Assembly (NCBI RefSeq): GCF_000513895.2 | Contig: NZ_CP165783.1 | Coordinates: 310,001-374,000 of the forward strand | Direction of reading: 5' to 3' | DNA length: 64,000 nt | DNA from: Ensifer sp. WSM1721 | Lineage (GTDB): Bacteria > Pseudomonadota > Alphaproteobacteria > Rhizobiales > Rhizobiaceae | Part shown: piece after piece, positions 34,751 through 43,969 of the stretch | Position numbering within the stretch: the first letter of the stretch is position 1 | How the letters are laid out: every line of letters starts with the position of its first letter | The notes under the pieces: model-generated | What the model was told of the DNA's origin: nothing | The model's input: the letters and a program-made list of their open reading frames with translations, nothing else | Database searches by the model: none | Position numbers and translations under genes: made by a program

Positions 34751-36760
34751 ATGGTTTCCATGACGACATTCGTTTCTGATGGCAGCCTATCTGCTCGTGC
34801 TCACTACCGGGAAAGTGTCGAGCTTGCGGTTCAGCGCAATGGGAATTCGGTTGGTCTGCTGGATGCTTGGGCGCTCGTCAAACGGCGAATACGACTTCTT
34901 GCTTCAGTGATCGTCGGCTGTACGTTGCTCTCTGCTATAGCGTCATACACGCTCCCGAAAACGTATAACGCCAGTTCAGAAGTGGTGCTCGAGCGGAAGG
35001 ATGTTCGACCATTTGCCACTGACGCTTCTTTGACATCGCTTGACCGCGATCGCTCGGCGGCAGAAACCGAAATGGATGTTTTGCAATCCAGGCAGTTTGC
35101 TGGCCGCGTAGTCGACAGATTGAATCTCATCGAGAATCCGAGCTTCAACCCGCATGCTCGCGGCGCCAAACAACCACCCGACGACGGTGGCGGGGTTCTT
35201 GGAAATTTCCGAAGAGTAATCGGGATCGATCGATCGCCTAATCGCGCGAGAAATCCACCGGATCTGGAAGCTCAACGGGACCGCGCAATCTCCTCACTAC
35301 TATCCTTGTTCAGCGTTAGCCGGACCGGGGAGAGTCTGGCCGTAAGAATTACGGTATCAAACCCAAATCCTAAACTTGCTCAGGAAATCGCGAATACGAT
35401 TGCTACTCTGTATGTGGAATCCTCGCTCGAGTTCAAGCAGGACGAGCGGATCGCAGACAAGCAACGCGCCCTTAATACGGGCGGGGCCGTGGGATTCCTT
35501 CGGCAAAGCATGACGCAACCGCTTTTGGTGACGTTGCGGTCCGAAGAGGCTCGACTGCTGCAAAGCAAAGCGGAGCTCGCTGCGAAGTTTGGCAAGAATC
35601 ACCCGCGGATGCTTGATGCAGATTCGCAAATTGCGGGCGTGCGCAGGATGATCGAAGACGAGGTTCGTCGTATTTTGTTGGACCTCGAGGCGGAATCTTT
35701 GAAGCCAAGTGCTCGAATTGTATCGGCGGCGGAACTTCCGAATTCACCGTCATTTCCTAAGGCGGATATCATTATTCCGGCGGCTTTCACCGGTTCGACT
35801 TTGTTGGCCTTCTTGCTTGCGCTCCTGCTTGAAACAACCGACACGCGGATCCGCAGCGGACAGCGAGTCGCGCAGCTCTTGCGATTGCCCAACTTAGGCT
35901 ACGTGCCAAGGCTTCCGAAGCATCTCTCGTCGCGCGGGACTAAGCGGTCCTCATGTATACCGGACTGGAGCAATGTGACCTCTGCAGAAGCAGAGCGGTC
36001 GATCTATATGGCTTCCCGTTTCTCAGACGCTAAACAACTGCACCGCGTTGTGATGATCACGTCTTGCCATCACAACATTGCAAACGCATCGACAGCTTGG
36101 GGGATTGCAACTGCTGCAGCAGCAGACGGTCGCCCAACCGCTTTCGTGAACCTGGATTTCCGTCAACACGGCGTTGCTTACTTGAAAAGCGTGGGGCGTT
36201 CGCCCGAACTTGTCGAGCGCTATCTCACGAATGAAGCAACCCTATCTGAGGCGGTGCAGACAATTCCTAGCTTGCCTGGGTTCGGCTTTATTGACGCGAC
36301 GCGAGTAATGACGGACCCGTTCAGATTAATGGATTCTGACAAACTCTGTGCGCTGATCCAGGCGCTCAAGCAGAGCGGGTATGATTTCGTTGTGCTTCAC
36401 GCTCCACCTGTCCTCGCTTCAGGGGACGCAACTTGGCTCGCGCCCTTTGTTGATGGAGTCATCCTTATGGTTTCTTGGGGGGAGACAACCGAGGATCAGT
36501 TGTTGGCTAGTGTTTCGCAACTCCGGATGAACCATGCGCCACTGATCGGCACCGTAATCAACCAAGTTAATCCTGAAATTCATAAACGCCACCGGTACGG
36601 AGGCTTTGTCATAACATCGAAGCGAGTTCCGGCGAGCGGTTGGATCAGGAGCCATTACCGTGGCAATGGTAAAATCGCTGACCATCCGGGCACAGAAACG
36701 AACACCTCGCCGATGGTTTCGGCGAACGCTACGCACCATTCTTCGTCGAGCACAGTGTAA
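34751..36760 (+). CDS. Wzz/BY-kinase-type chain-length protein with a degenerate kinase domain
   Basis: Inner-membrane co-polymerase that sets polysaccharide length and, in its family, carries a tyrosine autokinase. The 669-residue protein has the Wzz part with helices at about 48-67 and 340-361 and a long periplasmic loop. The cytoplasmic BY-kinase-like domain starts near 415. Walker A should read like GEGKST but is TSCHHNIANAST (438-449) with no Lys. Walker B, normally an IDxPP strand, is FVVLHAPPV with His for Asp. The C-terminus has only two Tyr, not a tyrosine cluster. It is thus probably a pseudokinase. Starts at 34751 or 34760 (both ATG) fit; no strong ribosome site. Compare ExoP. Confidence 0.85.
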   Translation: MVSMTTFVSDGSLSARAHYRESVELAVQRNGNSVGLLDAWALVKRRIRLLASVIVGCTLLSAIASYTLPKTYNASSEVVLERKDVRPFATDASLTSLDRDRSAAETEMDVLQSRQFAGRVVDRLNLIENPSFNPHARGAKQPPDDGGGVLGNFRRVIGIDRSPNRARNPPDLEAQRDRAISSLLSLFSVSRTGESLAVRITVSNPNPKLAQEIANTIATLYVESSLEFKQDERIADKQRALNTGGAVGFLRQSMTQPLLVTLRSEEARLLQSKAELAAKFGKNHPRMLDADSQIAGVRRMIEDEVRRILLDLEAESLKPSARIVSAAELPNSPSFPKADIIIPAAFTGSTLLAFLLALLLETTDTRIRSGQRVAQLLRLPNLGYVPRLPKHLSSRGTKRSSCIPDWSNVTSAEAERSIYMASRFSDAKQLHRVVMITSCHHNIANASTAWGIATAAAADGRPTAFVNLDFRQHGVAYLKSVGRSPELVERYLTNEATLSEAVQTIPSLPGFGFIDATRVMTDPFRLMDSDKLCALIQALKQSGYDFVVLHAPPVLASGDATWLAPFVDGVILMVSWGETTEDQLLASVSQLRMNHAPLIGTVINQVNPEIHKRHRYGGFVITSKRVPASGWIRSHYRGNGKIADHPGTETNTSPMVSANATHHSSSSTV

Positions 36761-37001
36761 GTCTGGTCGCGCCAAAGATTTGGCCGATGATCTCGTTTTT
36801 AGATCGAGCAACGCTCGCCGGTGGGTAACGATCGTTGAAAAAGCGGGGCCGTGAGTTGGCCGATGTCAGGCCGTCTGGATCCACCGCTAGCCTTCGGAAT
36901 CGCGAATGGTTTACGGACTTTGATTATTAAGAAGATCATAAACGAAAACTGCAGAAACTTCTTTATACATAAGTAATTTTTCTAATGGAGAGCGTTCAGA
37001 A

Positions 37002-38240
37002 ATGAATAGTGGCGATCGGCGGACCGTTGTGTGCTTTCCTTTTATAGGGGATTTTGTCGGCGGCAGCCATATGTCCGCACTGGGGCTAATACGAAATCTT
37101 CCCAAGTCCCTTTTCGCTCCATTGGTTGTCCTCCATGATACGGAGGGGCCGGTCGCAGAACTGTTTCGCCGAGAAGGTGTCGACTTTGACACTGCTCCGG
37201 TTTTAAACCGTCTGGAGCGGGCCGGGGCGCGCAACGGCGCGGCGGCACTCAATGTCGCTCGAACTCTTCCCGCTCTTGTCAGATACTTGAGAGACAAAAG
37301 AGTCGCGATCGTGCACACCAACGACGGTCGCGCACATCTCGTCTGGGGACTCGCGGCGCGATTGGCGGGATCGAAACACCTCTGGCACCACCGCGGCGAT
37401 TCATCTTCTTTTGGACTGCGCCACATCGCGCCTTGGCTTCCGAACCGTCTGGTAGCCGTTTCGAGATTTGCGTCGCCGCGCCCCGGACTCTTCTCCGCTG
37501 CGGGGAAATGCAGCGTCGTTCATAGTCCATTCGACGTCATGAAAATGGTCGGGTTCGAGCGAGAAGATGCTCGAAAGGACGTGATAGCTGCGATCGGATG
37601 CTCGCCCGAAACAAAGCTCCTCGGATATGTGGGAACCTTGGTGGATCGCAAGCGGCCGATCTTGTTTGTCGAGGCCCTTGCGGCCCTGCGGCGACTGGAG
37701 CCAAATGTCGAGTTTACGGGCCTGTTTTTGGGTAACGCGCTGAACGGGCTTGATGACGTTGCAAGATCGCGCGCTGAAGCCCTTGGAGTGAGCAACCGCA
37801 TCCATTTCCTGGGTTTCCGCTATCCGGGCGAACCTTGGATCGCAGGGTTGGATGCGCTTCTGGTAACGGCGGTGAACGAGCCCCTCGGCAGGACGCTTGT
37901 CGAGGCAATGCTGCTAGGGACACCAGTCATAGCTACAAACTCGGGCGGAAATCCGGAAGTGGTCAAAGACGGCGAGACCGGCATGCTTGTTCGTCCAGAT
38001 GATCCGGATGAATTCGCAAAAGCTTGCTTAAAACTCTTCAGCAATTCTGCCTACTACCGGCACATCGTAGACATGGCTCGTAGCGAAGCACGCTCCCGCT
38101 TCAGCATCGAGCGCCACGTACACGCGATCACCGCGGTCTACGGAGACCTGTTAGGCACGGGCGATATGAGGCGCGCAGACCAAGTGCACGCCCATACTGT
38201 GACCGGCCACGCGCGAGGCGACAGTGTCAGAAATCGTTAA
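37002..38240 (+). CDS. Glycosyltransferase family 4
   Basis: GT-B enzyme of 412 residues. The N-terminal loop FIGDFVGGSHMSALGLIRNL holds the usual GG donor-side turn. LLGYVGTLVDRKRPILFVEAL marks the donor domain and VTAVNEPLGRTLVEAMLLGTP carries the E-x7-E motif (EPLGRTLVE). GGAGAG precedes the ATG by 9 nt. The gene ends 17 bp inside the polymerase gene that follows. The last 25 residues are not family-like. Base composition in this stretch looks more AT-rich than the flanks, hinting at transfer. Confidence 0.87.
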   Translation: MNSGDRRTVVCFPFIGDFVGGSHMSALGLIRNLPKSLFAPLVVLHDTEGPVAELFRREGVDFDTAPVLNRLERAGARNGAAALNVARTLPALVRYLRDKRVAIVHTNDGRAHLVWGLAARLAGSKHLWHHRGDSSSFGLRHIAPWLPNRLVAVSRFASPRPGLFSAAGKCSVVHSPFDVMKMVGFEREDARKDVIAAIGCSPETKLLGYVGTLVDRKRPILFVEALAALRRLEPNVEFTGLFLGNALNGLDDVARSRAEALGVSNRIHFLGFRYPGEPWIAGLDALLVTAVNEPLGRTLVEAMLLGTPVIATNSGGNPEVVKDGETGMLVRPDDPDEFAKACLKLFSNSAYYRHIVDMARSEARSRFSIERHVHAITAVYGDLLGTGDMRRADQVHAHTVTGHARGDSVRNR

Positions 38241-39516
38241 AACAACGACAACCCAATTTCATTTTGACAGCCACCCGCGCACACTGCATGTACACCTGTC
38301 TGCGATCGAGCGTGCTGTCCTCTACGTAGCAGTGTTTTTAGCGCCCTATGCAACATTGCGATTTTCCGATCTATTCTTTACCTTCAGTGATTTCTTTTTC
38401 TGCTTAAGCCTTTTTCTTCTTTTCATAACAGGGCGCATTTGGACTAAGCCGCTGGGCGAGGCAACGCCACTTTGGCTTGTCGCGTTCCTGCTCTTGTTCG
38501 TGGGGATGATGATTGGCAGCCTTTTCCATAACAGTCCCGAACGGGGGCTGATTGTGACGGCACAGTATTTGTTCGCCTACATATTCTTGATGTTCATTCT
38601 GATCCGTGATGAACCTAAGGAAGCTTATCGTCTGGCGGCCATTTTCCTGACCAGCATAATCCTCATAGACATTCACGGCATCATTACCTTCTATTTCGTT
38701 GGCTATGTGCCTGGCGAGGGAAGGGGCGTAGTTACGGGGGGGCGGCGTTTGGCTACACTCCTTCGAAACCCGAACTTGGCTGCGGCGATGAATGCCCTGA
38801 CGCTCCCTATTCTGCTCTTTTTCTGGTCGACCGGCCGGATCAAGTCATATCTCGCTTTACCGGTACTGGCGCTATTTCTAGTTACAGTGATACTTACTAG
38901 CTCGAATAGCGGTTTGTTTGTGACGTCGATTTGCTTGGTTATCTTCACGGCGCTCATTTCAACGCCCAAGTTGATATTTCGTCTGGCACTGGGAGTCGGC
39001 ATACTTGTTGCGGTTGTGGGCGGATTTGGGAACAAGGACCTGCTGCCCAAGACATTTCAAACGCGTGTCTTGGGCGCGCTTTCCTCCGGCGACATCTCTG
39101 AAGCGGGAACTTTCCTATCGAGAGCCGCACTTATGGAGGAGGCGATCCAGATGATATCTGACGAACAGATCAAACTGGTGGGAATTGGCGCAGATCAATT
39201 CCGAGAAAGAAGTGTACAAGCTGCTCCCGTTCACAACCTCTATCTTCTTCTCTGGGTGGAAGGCGGACTGCTCGCGCTGATTGGTTGGATCATGTTTTCA
39301 GCGATCGGCGTGCTGCGTGGAATTACGCTCAACAGGGCTGGTGGAGATAAGCGCGCATTGGCAGCGATTATTACGAGCGTCGTCGTTTTCCTCACGATCG
39401 CTTTGTTCAATCCCCACATGTATGCGAGGTACTGGACGATACCGATTTTTTTGTGCTGCGGCCTAAGCCTTGCGCAGCTCAGGCGCGCAGTTAAACTAGA
39501 ACGGGGCGCAATTTGA
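38224..39516 (+). CDS. O-antigen polymerase/ligase-like membrane protein (Wzy/WaaL family)
   Basis: Integral membrane protein of 430 residues with about eleven helices that would polymerise or ligate lipid-linked repeat units in the periplasm. It starts at GTG 38224, overlapping the GT4 gene by 17 bp. The large periplasmic loop lies late (about 275-335) and contains FLSRAALMEEAIQMISDEQ and VGIGADQFRERSVQAAPVHNLYLLLWVEGG; the H-N-x-Y/F-L motif is the Wzy_C (PF04932-type) mark. Context with a Wzz-like protein favours polymerase over ligase. No flippase is adjacent. Confidence 0.85.
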   Translation: MSEIVKTTTTQFHFDSHPRTLHVHLSAIERAVLYVAVFLAPYATLRFSDLFFTFSDFFFCLSLFLLFITGRIWTKPLGEATPLWLVAFLLLFVGMMIGSLFHNSPERGLIVTAQYLFAYIFLMFILIRDEPKEAYRLAAIFLTSIILIDIHGIITFYFVGYVPGEGRGVVTGGRRLATLLRNPNLAAAMNALTLPILLFFWSTGRIKSYLALPVLALFLVTVILTSSNSGLFVTSICLVIFTALISTPKLIFRLALGVGILVAVVGGFGNKDLLPKTFQTRVLGALSSGDISEAGTFLSRAALMEEAIQMISDEQIKLVGIGADQFRERSVQAAPVHNLYLLLWVEGGLLALIGWIMFSAIGVLRGITLNRAGGDKRALAAIITSVVVFLTIALFNPHMYARYWTIPIFLCCGLSLAQLRRAVKLERGAI

Positions 39517-40046
39517 ATCCGAGCTTTCTCGTTCAAGCAATTGATGCCGAAGTTTATCGTGCGGCAGTGTGGAGGAGGCGAGTGGCTAACTCGGTCGAAA
39601 GGTCTCCATCTGTAAGCATGGTTGGAGAATAGATGACAATAAAGTACGCTCAAGCCTGATCGGTAGTCGCGCTGACCTTGTTGCTAATCAGGCGTTCGTG
39701 CATTATCATTGGTATTATTTCGTTTCATTTGTTTTGTCGAGCGAGCAGAGGCCGTCATTCTCGGCATGGATTTGGAGATGGCTGGTCCGCGCGGCTCGCG
39801 TCAGATTGTAAATGAGGGTGCGGCGATCTTATTCCGACCTATCTAGCGAAGTGCACTGCCCAGTGCCGTGTAAGCGGCACTGCTTTGGCATGCCCGGAGT
39901 GCCGGCGCCCGCTGCAATAATATAGCAGCCGGCCCCATCTGGTGGCGGGAAGGTGAAAGTCGTACCACATGCGCATGGACGGACCCTCATGCGCGTAAAC
40001 AGAATTCGAAGCCAAAGTTCAAAGAAGTCGCAAATGAAAGGCTTAT
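39517..40046. other. Intergenic region upstream of the sulfotransferase
   Basis: 530 bp with no supported gene. It contains a GTGCCG-N6-CGGCAC hairpin at 39863-39880 and a weaker GCTGC/GCAGC stem around 39915-39935. Either may terminate the glycosyltransferase transcript. The rest shows nothing I can name. Confidence 0.35.
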
Positions 40047-40973
40047 ATGATGCCCCCGCAACCAGTGCGCATTGCCTATATTGCAGGTTACGGACGCAGC
40101 GGGACCACCATACTCGACATTGCGTTGGGCCAGCACAGCGCCGTTTTGGGGGCGGGGGAAGTAACTTCCCTCACACGGCACGTTTGGCGCCACAATGAAT
40201 ACTGTGCATGCGGCAATCCTATTCGTGACTGCAGCTTCTGGAGCGCCGTCTGCCAAGAGTGGTCCGCGGGTTCGGATTCGAAAGTCATGGCGGAGTATTG
40301 TGCGCTTCAAACAAAGTTCGAAGGGCTGTCCGTGCTTGTAAAGGTACTTTCGGGATTGGGTCTGGGAAAGCAATTTGCGGCGTATACGCTTCACACCAAA
40401 CGTCTGATGAACGCGATGCAGTCCTGCTCCGGCAAGCAAGTAATTGTCGACTCTTCGAAGTTGCCGGGAAGGGCAATGGCGCTTGCGCAAATCCCGGGAA
40501 TCGACATGCGCGTCATCCACATGGTGCGCGATGGGCGCGGAGTGGCCTGGTCATTGCTGAAACCTTACGAGCGTGACGCGAAGTCAGGGTTGCAGAAGGA
40601 GATCAGGCCAAAATCGGTATTCAGGACGGCTCTGCGATGGAGCGTGGTCAACCTTGCGGTCGAATATCTCTCGCGAAAATTGGGTTCTGAAAAAGTGATG
40701 CGCGTGCGGTATGAGGATTTCGCGTCGGATCCCGTCGCCGTCATGCAGAAAATCGGGACATTTCTCGAGCTCGACCTACATCAAATCGGTTCTTCTCTGC
40801 AGAACGGGGAGTCCGTTCGTGCAGGGCACCAGGTCGCAGGGAACCGACTGCGTATGAACGGATCTGTCGCACTCACGAAGGACGAATCGTGGCGAGTACG
40901 GATGCCAGCCGGCCAGCAGGTCTCCTTCGAGCGGTTGGGTGGCTGGATGCTCAGACGCTACGGCTATCTTTAA
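40047..40973 (+). CDS. PAPS-dependent sulfotransferase
   Basis: Transfers sulfate from PAPS to a hydroxyl, probably on a sugar of the surface glycan. The 308-residue protein has the 5'-phosphosulfate-binding loop AGYGRSGTTIL (13-23), a CACGNPIRDCSFW cysteine motif near residue 58 typical of the Sulfotransfer_3 group, and the 3'-phosphate site RVIHMVRDGRGVAWS near 152-166. RYEDFASDP follows, as expected. AAAGG lies 5 nt before ATG 40047; an ATG at 40050 is possible. PAPS would come from the cysD-cysNC operon at 14362 and PAP would be removed by cysQ. NodH-like nodulation function is unlikely without nod genes. Confidence 0.88.
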   Translation: MMPPQPVRIAYIAGYGRSGTTILDIALGQHSAVLGAGEVTSLTRHVWRHNEYCACGNPIRDCSFWSAVCQEWSAGSDSKVMAEYCALQTKFEGLSVLVKVLSGLGLGKQFAAYTLHTKRLMNAMQSCSGKQVIVDSSKLPGRAMALAQIPGIDMRVIHMVRDGRGVAWSLLKPYERDAKSGLQKEIRPKSVFRTALRWSVVNLAVEYLSRKLGSEKVMRVRYEDFASDPVAVMQKIGTFLELDLHQIGSSLQNGESVRAGHQVAGNRLRMNGSVALTKDESWRVRMPAGQQVSFERLGGWMLRRYGYL

Positions 40974-41193
40974 GTGATCGGCATCACAAAAGCGCGGGGG
41001 TCCTATGCTGGCTGTGTGTTCGGCACTTTTACGAAGGTTCGACGATATTCTGGCACCGCCCAGGCTTTTGTCGTGGCTCCGCTATCCAGCACATTCGAGA
41101 GCCCAGTCACCCGGCGATCCCGCTCGGGGGAACAGGAGACCAGCCTCGATTGGGGGGGCACCAGGGCATGGCAAAACCATTCACTCGCGTGAT

Positions 41194-42648
41194 GTGAGCG
41201 CATTTGTTTCCAGGGCCGCTCGCTCTCTGATGTTGGCAGGGCTGCTTTTCGGATCTTGGGGCGGGCCTCTGCGTGAAGAAGCTCATGCTGCGCCGGCAGC
41301 CCGGGAGCCGCTTTCACCTAAGCTCCCAGACGGTAGGCAGCGTGCTTTTCCTACGGCCGAAGGTTTCGGCGCCGGTTCCGTCGGAGGCCGAGGGGGAAAG
41401 GTAATCTATGTCTTGAACACGAACGATTCAGGACCAGGATCTTTGCGCGACTGCATCGAAGCGTCTGGGCCGCGGGTTTGCATCTTCCGCACGGGCGGTA
41501 CCATTACTCTTCGCGAGGAGCCGCTGGTCATTCGAAATCCGTTCTTGACCATTGCCGGTGAAACGGCGCCGGGCGGCGGGGTCGCCATCCGGAACGGTGA
41601 GGCACAGGTTCGTCCTTCGATCGAGATTTTGACGAATGACGTGATCGTACGGCACATTCGCCTTCGCCCCGGCCCGCATGTCCGCAAGGCTTGCTGTTCT
41701 GGCGGCCTCGGAATGTACTCCGAGGCGGCGAAGAACATTATGCTTGATCATATCTCCGCCAGTTGGGGATCCGACGAGACTATCGATTCAGAAGATGCCA
41801 GCAATTTCACCTGGCAATGGGGAATGGCCAGTGAGCCGCTCTTGGAAGGCGGCCCGGGGAAAGAGAACCGTGCACGCAACATGTTGTTCACAAAAGGTGG
41901 CAACGTTTCGGTGCACCACTCGCTCTTTGCTTTCGGCAAATACAGGAATCCACAAATTAAAATGAAAATTCCCGGCGCGGTCGCGGATGTCGTGAACAAT
42001 GTTTTCTTCTCGCCAGTATGGCAATATGTCGTGAGCTTTGGCGATGAATGGACGCATATTCAGGCTAATGTCGTCGGCAATTACAAGATCGCAGGGAAGA
42101 AGTTGCGCAACGACCGCCTGGTGCATCTTTTCATCGAAAGCGGGCTCGGGCACTCGATTTATGTCAAGGACAACTACGACGAGCCATATCGTACTGACGC
42201 TGACCAAGATGACAGCTTGGTTCTAGCGGAAGATCACAGAAGGTTTCTTGTGACGGCACCGTTTGACGTGCCGACCATCCGCGTCTCCGCACCCATGGCC
42301 GCCTACGAGGAAGTCCTGGCGAATGCCGGTGCCACAAAGCCCGAGCGCGACGAGGTCGACCGTCGCATTGTCGAGGACATCAAAAGTCGAAGCGGGCAAC
42401 TGCTGAGAACGGACCCGCGCGACGTCGGCGGTTGGCCCGAGCTTGATCCTGGAACGCCGTATCAAGATGGCGACATGGATGGCATTTCAGATGATTGGGA
42501 GGTCAAATGTGGCATCGACCCAACAAACACTAATGATGGTCAGCAGGACATGGATGGCGATGGGTGGACAAACTTGGAGGAGTTTCTCCATTTCATGGCC
42601 GGCGATCCGGAAGGCGGCGATGTCCGGCGGTCTCCGGGTCAAGAATGA
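41194..42648 (+). CDS. Secreted pectate-lyase-like protein with C-terminal calcium-binding repeats
   Basis: Predicted extracellular polysaccharide lyase of 484 residues. A signal peptide (ARSLMLAGLLFGSWG, cut near EAHA-AP) is followed by a right-handed beta-helix domain starting TAEGFGAGSVGGRGGKVIYV, typical of PL1/pectate lyase C-like proteins, with SGPGSLRDCIEASG and IMLDHISASWGSDETID. The C-terminus has DMDGISDDWE and DMDGDGWTNLEEFL, EF-like DxDxDG calcium motifs. The start is uncertain. GTG 41194 overlaps the stop of a 9-codon frame beginning ATG 41168, and the frame is open further upstream without family sequence. It may trim the sulfated or uronic glycan made here. Confidence 0.82.
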   Translation: MSAFVSRAARSLMLAGLLFGSWGGPLREEAHAAPAAREPLSPKLPDGRQRAFPTAEGFGAGSVGGRGGKVIYVLNTNDSGPGSLRDCIEASGPRVCIFRTGGTITLREEPLVIRNPFLTIAGETAPGGGVAIRNGEAQVRPSIEILTNDVIVRHIRLRPGPHVRKACCSGGLGMYSEAAKNIMLDHISASWGSDETIDSEDASNFTWQWGMASEPLLEGGPGKENRARNMLFTKGGNVSVHHSLFAFGKYRNPQIKMKIPGAVADVVNNVFFSPVWQYVVSFGDEWTHIQANVVGNYKIAGKKLRNDRLVHLFIESGLGHSIYVKDNYDEPYRTDADQDDSLVLAEDHRRFLVTAPFDVPTIRVSAPMAAYEEVLANAGATKPERDEVDRRIVEDIKSRSGQLLRTDPRDVGGWPELDPGTPYQDGDMDGISDDWEVKCGIDPTNTNDGQQDMDGDGWTNLEEFLHFMAGDPEGGDVRRSPGQE

Positions 42649-42722
42649 GCTGATGCATTTGTCGAGACCGCAAGGCAGGCGCGGCGAGTACATATCGCAA
42701 GCGCTCCAAGACCAGTGTTGAG

Positions 42723-42740
42723 GGCCGCCGATGTGCGGCC
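42723..42740 (+). terminator. Short GC hairpin after the lyase gene
   Basis: GGCCGC pairs with GCGGCC around CGATGT, 75 bp past the lyase stop, followed by GCTTGAAA. No long U-run, so the call is weak. Confidence 0.3.
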
Positions 42741-42865
42741 GCTTGAAAGGCCAGACGGTGGCGTTGGTGGCTACCGGACGGGTTGAATGCCCGTAAGGGA
42801 GACGATCTTCATCAGCAATCCGTGAGCGAATCCTCGTTTAAGTTAAGTAGATACAGGTTGAAACC

Positions 42866-43729
42866 ATGACCGTGAGTGCCAGCAAGTTCTATTCATCGGG
42901 TACGGATACGACCGACGTGAGCTTGGAATCTGCTTTCTTCGCCAAGCTTAAGATGCGAAACGGCACTTTCAAACTGACCCAACCGTCGCGCTTTCAAGAG
43001 CTGGAGGTCGCGTTCCGACCCTATCTCGAGGAGCGGGCAGGCTCTCTTCGCGAGATCCTCGACGTGGGAGTTTCCACCGGGTTGACAACTGTGGAACTCG
43101 CCAGGTTCTTGAAGGATTGTGGCGCTGCTGCCGGCATCGTCGCAACCGATCTCTTCATCGAGGCCCACATCGTCGAACTGGCTCCGGACTTTAGAGTTTT
43201 CTGCGATCCGGAGGGTTGGCCATTACAATATGATGTCCGCGGCATCACAGTCCGCCCATGGGTCAGAAGACTGGATTACGTGACGCTCGCTTTTATCCCG
43301 CTCATGCTTGGCCGCAGCATTCTGCAACCGCGCCTGCGCTCACGCATAAGGGCCGGCATGAGCAGGCCGGTGCAAATGATTACCCGGTCGTTGCCGTCGA
43401 ACGGTGAAATCGTGTTCATTGAAAATGATATTATGTGTCGGTCGGAGCGCTTCATCCATCGGTTCGACATGGTGCGTGCCGCCAACATCCTGAACACAGG
43501 ATATTTTTCCTCGGATCAGATTCATATCGCAATTGAGAACATTCACTCCTATCTCCGCGGTCCGGGCGCCTTGCTCATGATCGCCCGCACCAATCGCGCT
43601 CGGGAAAACGCTGGTACCCTGTTTGAGCTAAACGGGAACGGATCGTTCGCCGTATTGAAGCGCGTGGGCGGGGGATCGGAGATCGAAAAGCTCGTGCTGG
43701 AGTTCCGCCCCGCAACTGCGGACGGCTAA
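42866..43729 (+). CDS. Putative SAM-dependent methyltransferase
   Basis: Class I Rossmann-fold protein of 287 residues. The SAM motif is ILDVGVSTGLTTVELARFL (64-82), where the usual acidic-G-x-G-x-G reads DVGVSTG. IVATDLFIEA gives the acidic residue at the end of strand 2. A later GEIVFIENDIMCRSERF and ALLMIARTNR complete the fold. The middle contains a hydrophobic stretch (VTLAFIPLMLGRSIL) that may contact membrane. It stands alone between the lyase and a nuclease remnant. Target unknown; O-methylation of the glycan is plausible. A homologous fold without methyltransferase activity is also possible. Confidence 0.68.
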   Translation: MTVSASKFYSSGTDTTDVSLESAFFAKLKMRNGTFKLTQPSRFQELEVAFRPYLEERAGSLREILDVGVSTGLTTVELARFLKDCGAAAGIVATDLFIEAHIVELAPDFRVFCDPEGWPLQYDVRGITVRPWVRRLDYVTLAFIPLMLGRSILQPRLRSRIRAGMSRPVQMITRSLPSNGEIVFIENDIMCRSERFIHRFDMVRAANILNTGYFSSDQIHIAIENIHSYLRGPGALLMIARTNRARENAGTLFELNGNGSFAVLKRVGGGSEIEKLVLEFRPATADG

Positions 43730-43881
43730 AGCCTTGATCGCCCTGAATTATAAACGTCGCCCATCCTAACGAGTTCGGGCGAGACGCGCGCCGGAAAACC
43801 GCGCCCACTTTTTCCTCATCCGGCAAAAATGCGAGGATGGCGACGGCGGCGCCTACCGCTGCGGCAAGGAGGCAGCGTTAC

Positions 43882-43941
43882 TGCAGCAATTCAAAGTGCT
43901 ATAGCGTCCTTGGGCGTCTGAAAAGACGCACGGCGCTGTAG
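43882..43941 (-). repeat. RIME-like element, truncated to its first palindrome
   Basis: About 60 bp that is the reverse complement of the first half of the element at 53478-53586, with only a few mismatches. It includes GCAATTCAAAGTGCTA and the inner arms GCGTCTGAAAAGACGC. The second palindrome of the element is missing. It abuts a broken nuclease gene. Confidence 0.75.
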
Positions 43942-43969
43942 CTCTCGACAAATTTCTCGCTGCGTCCCG

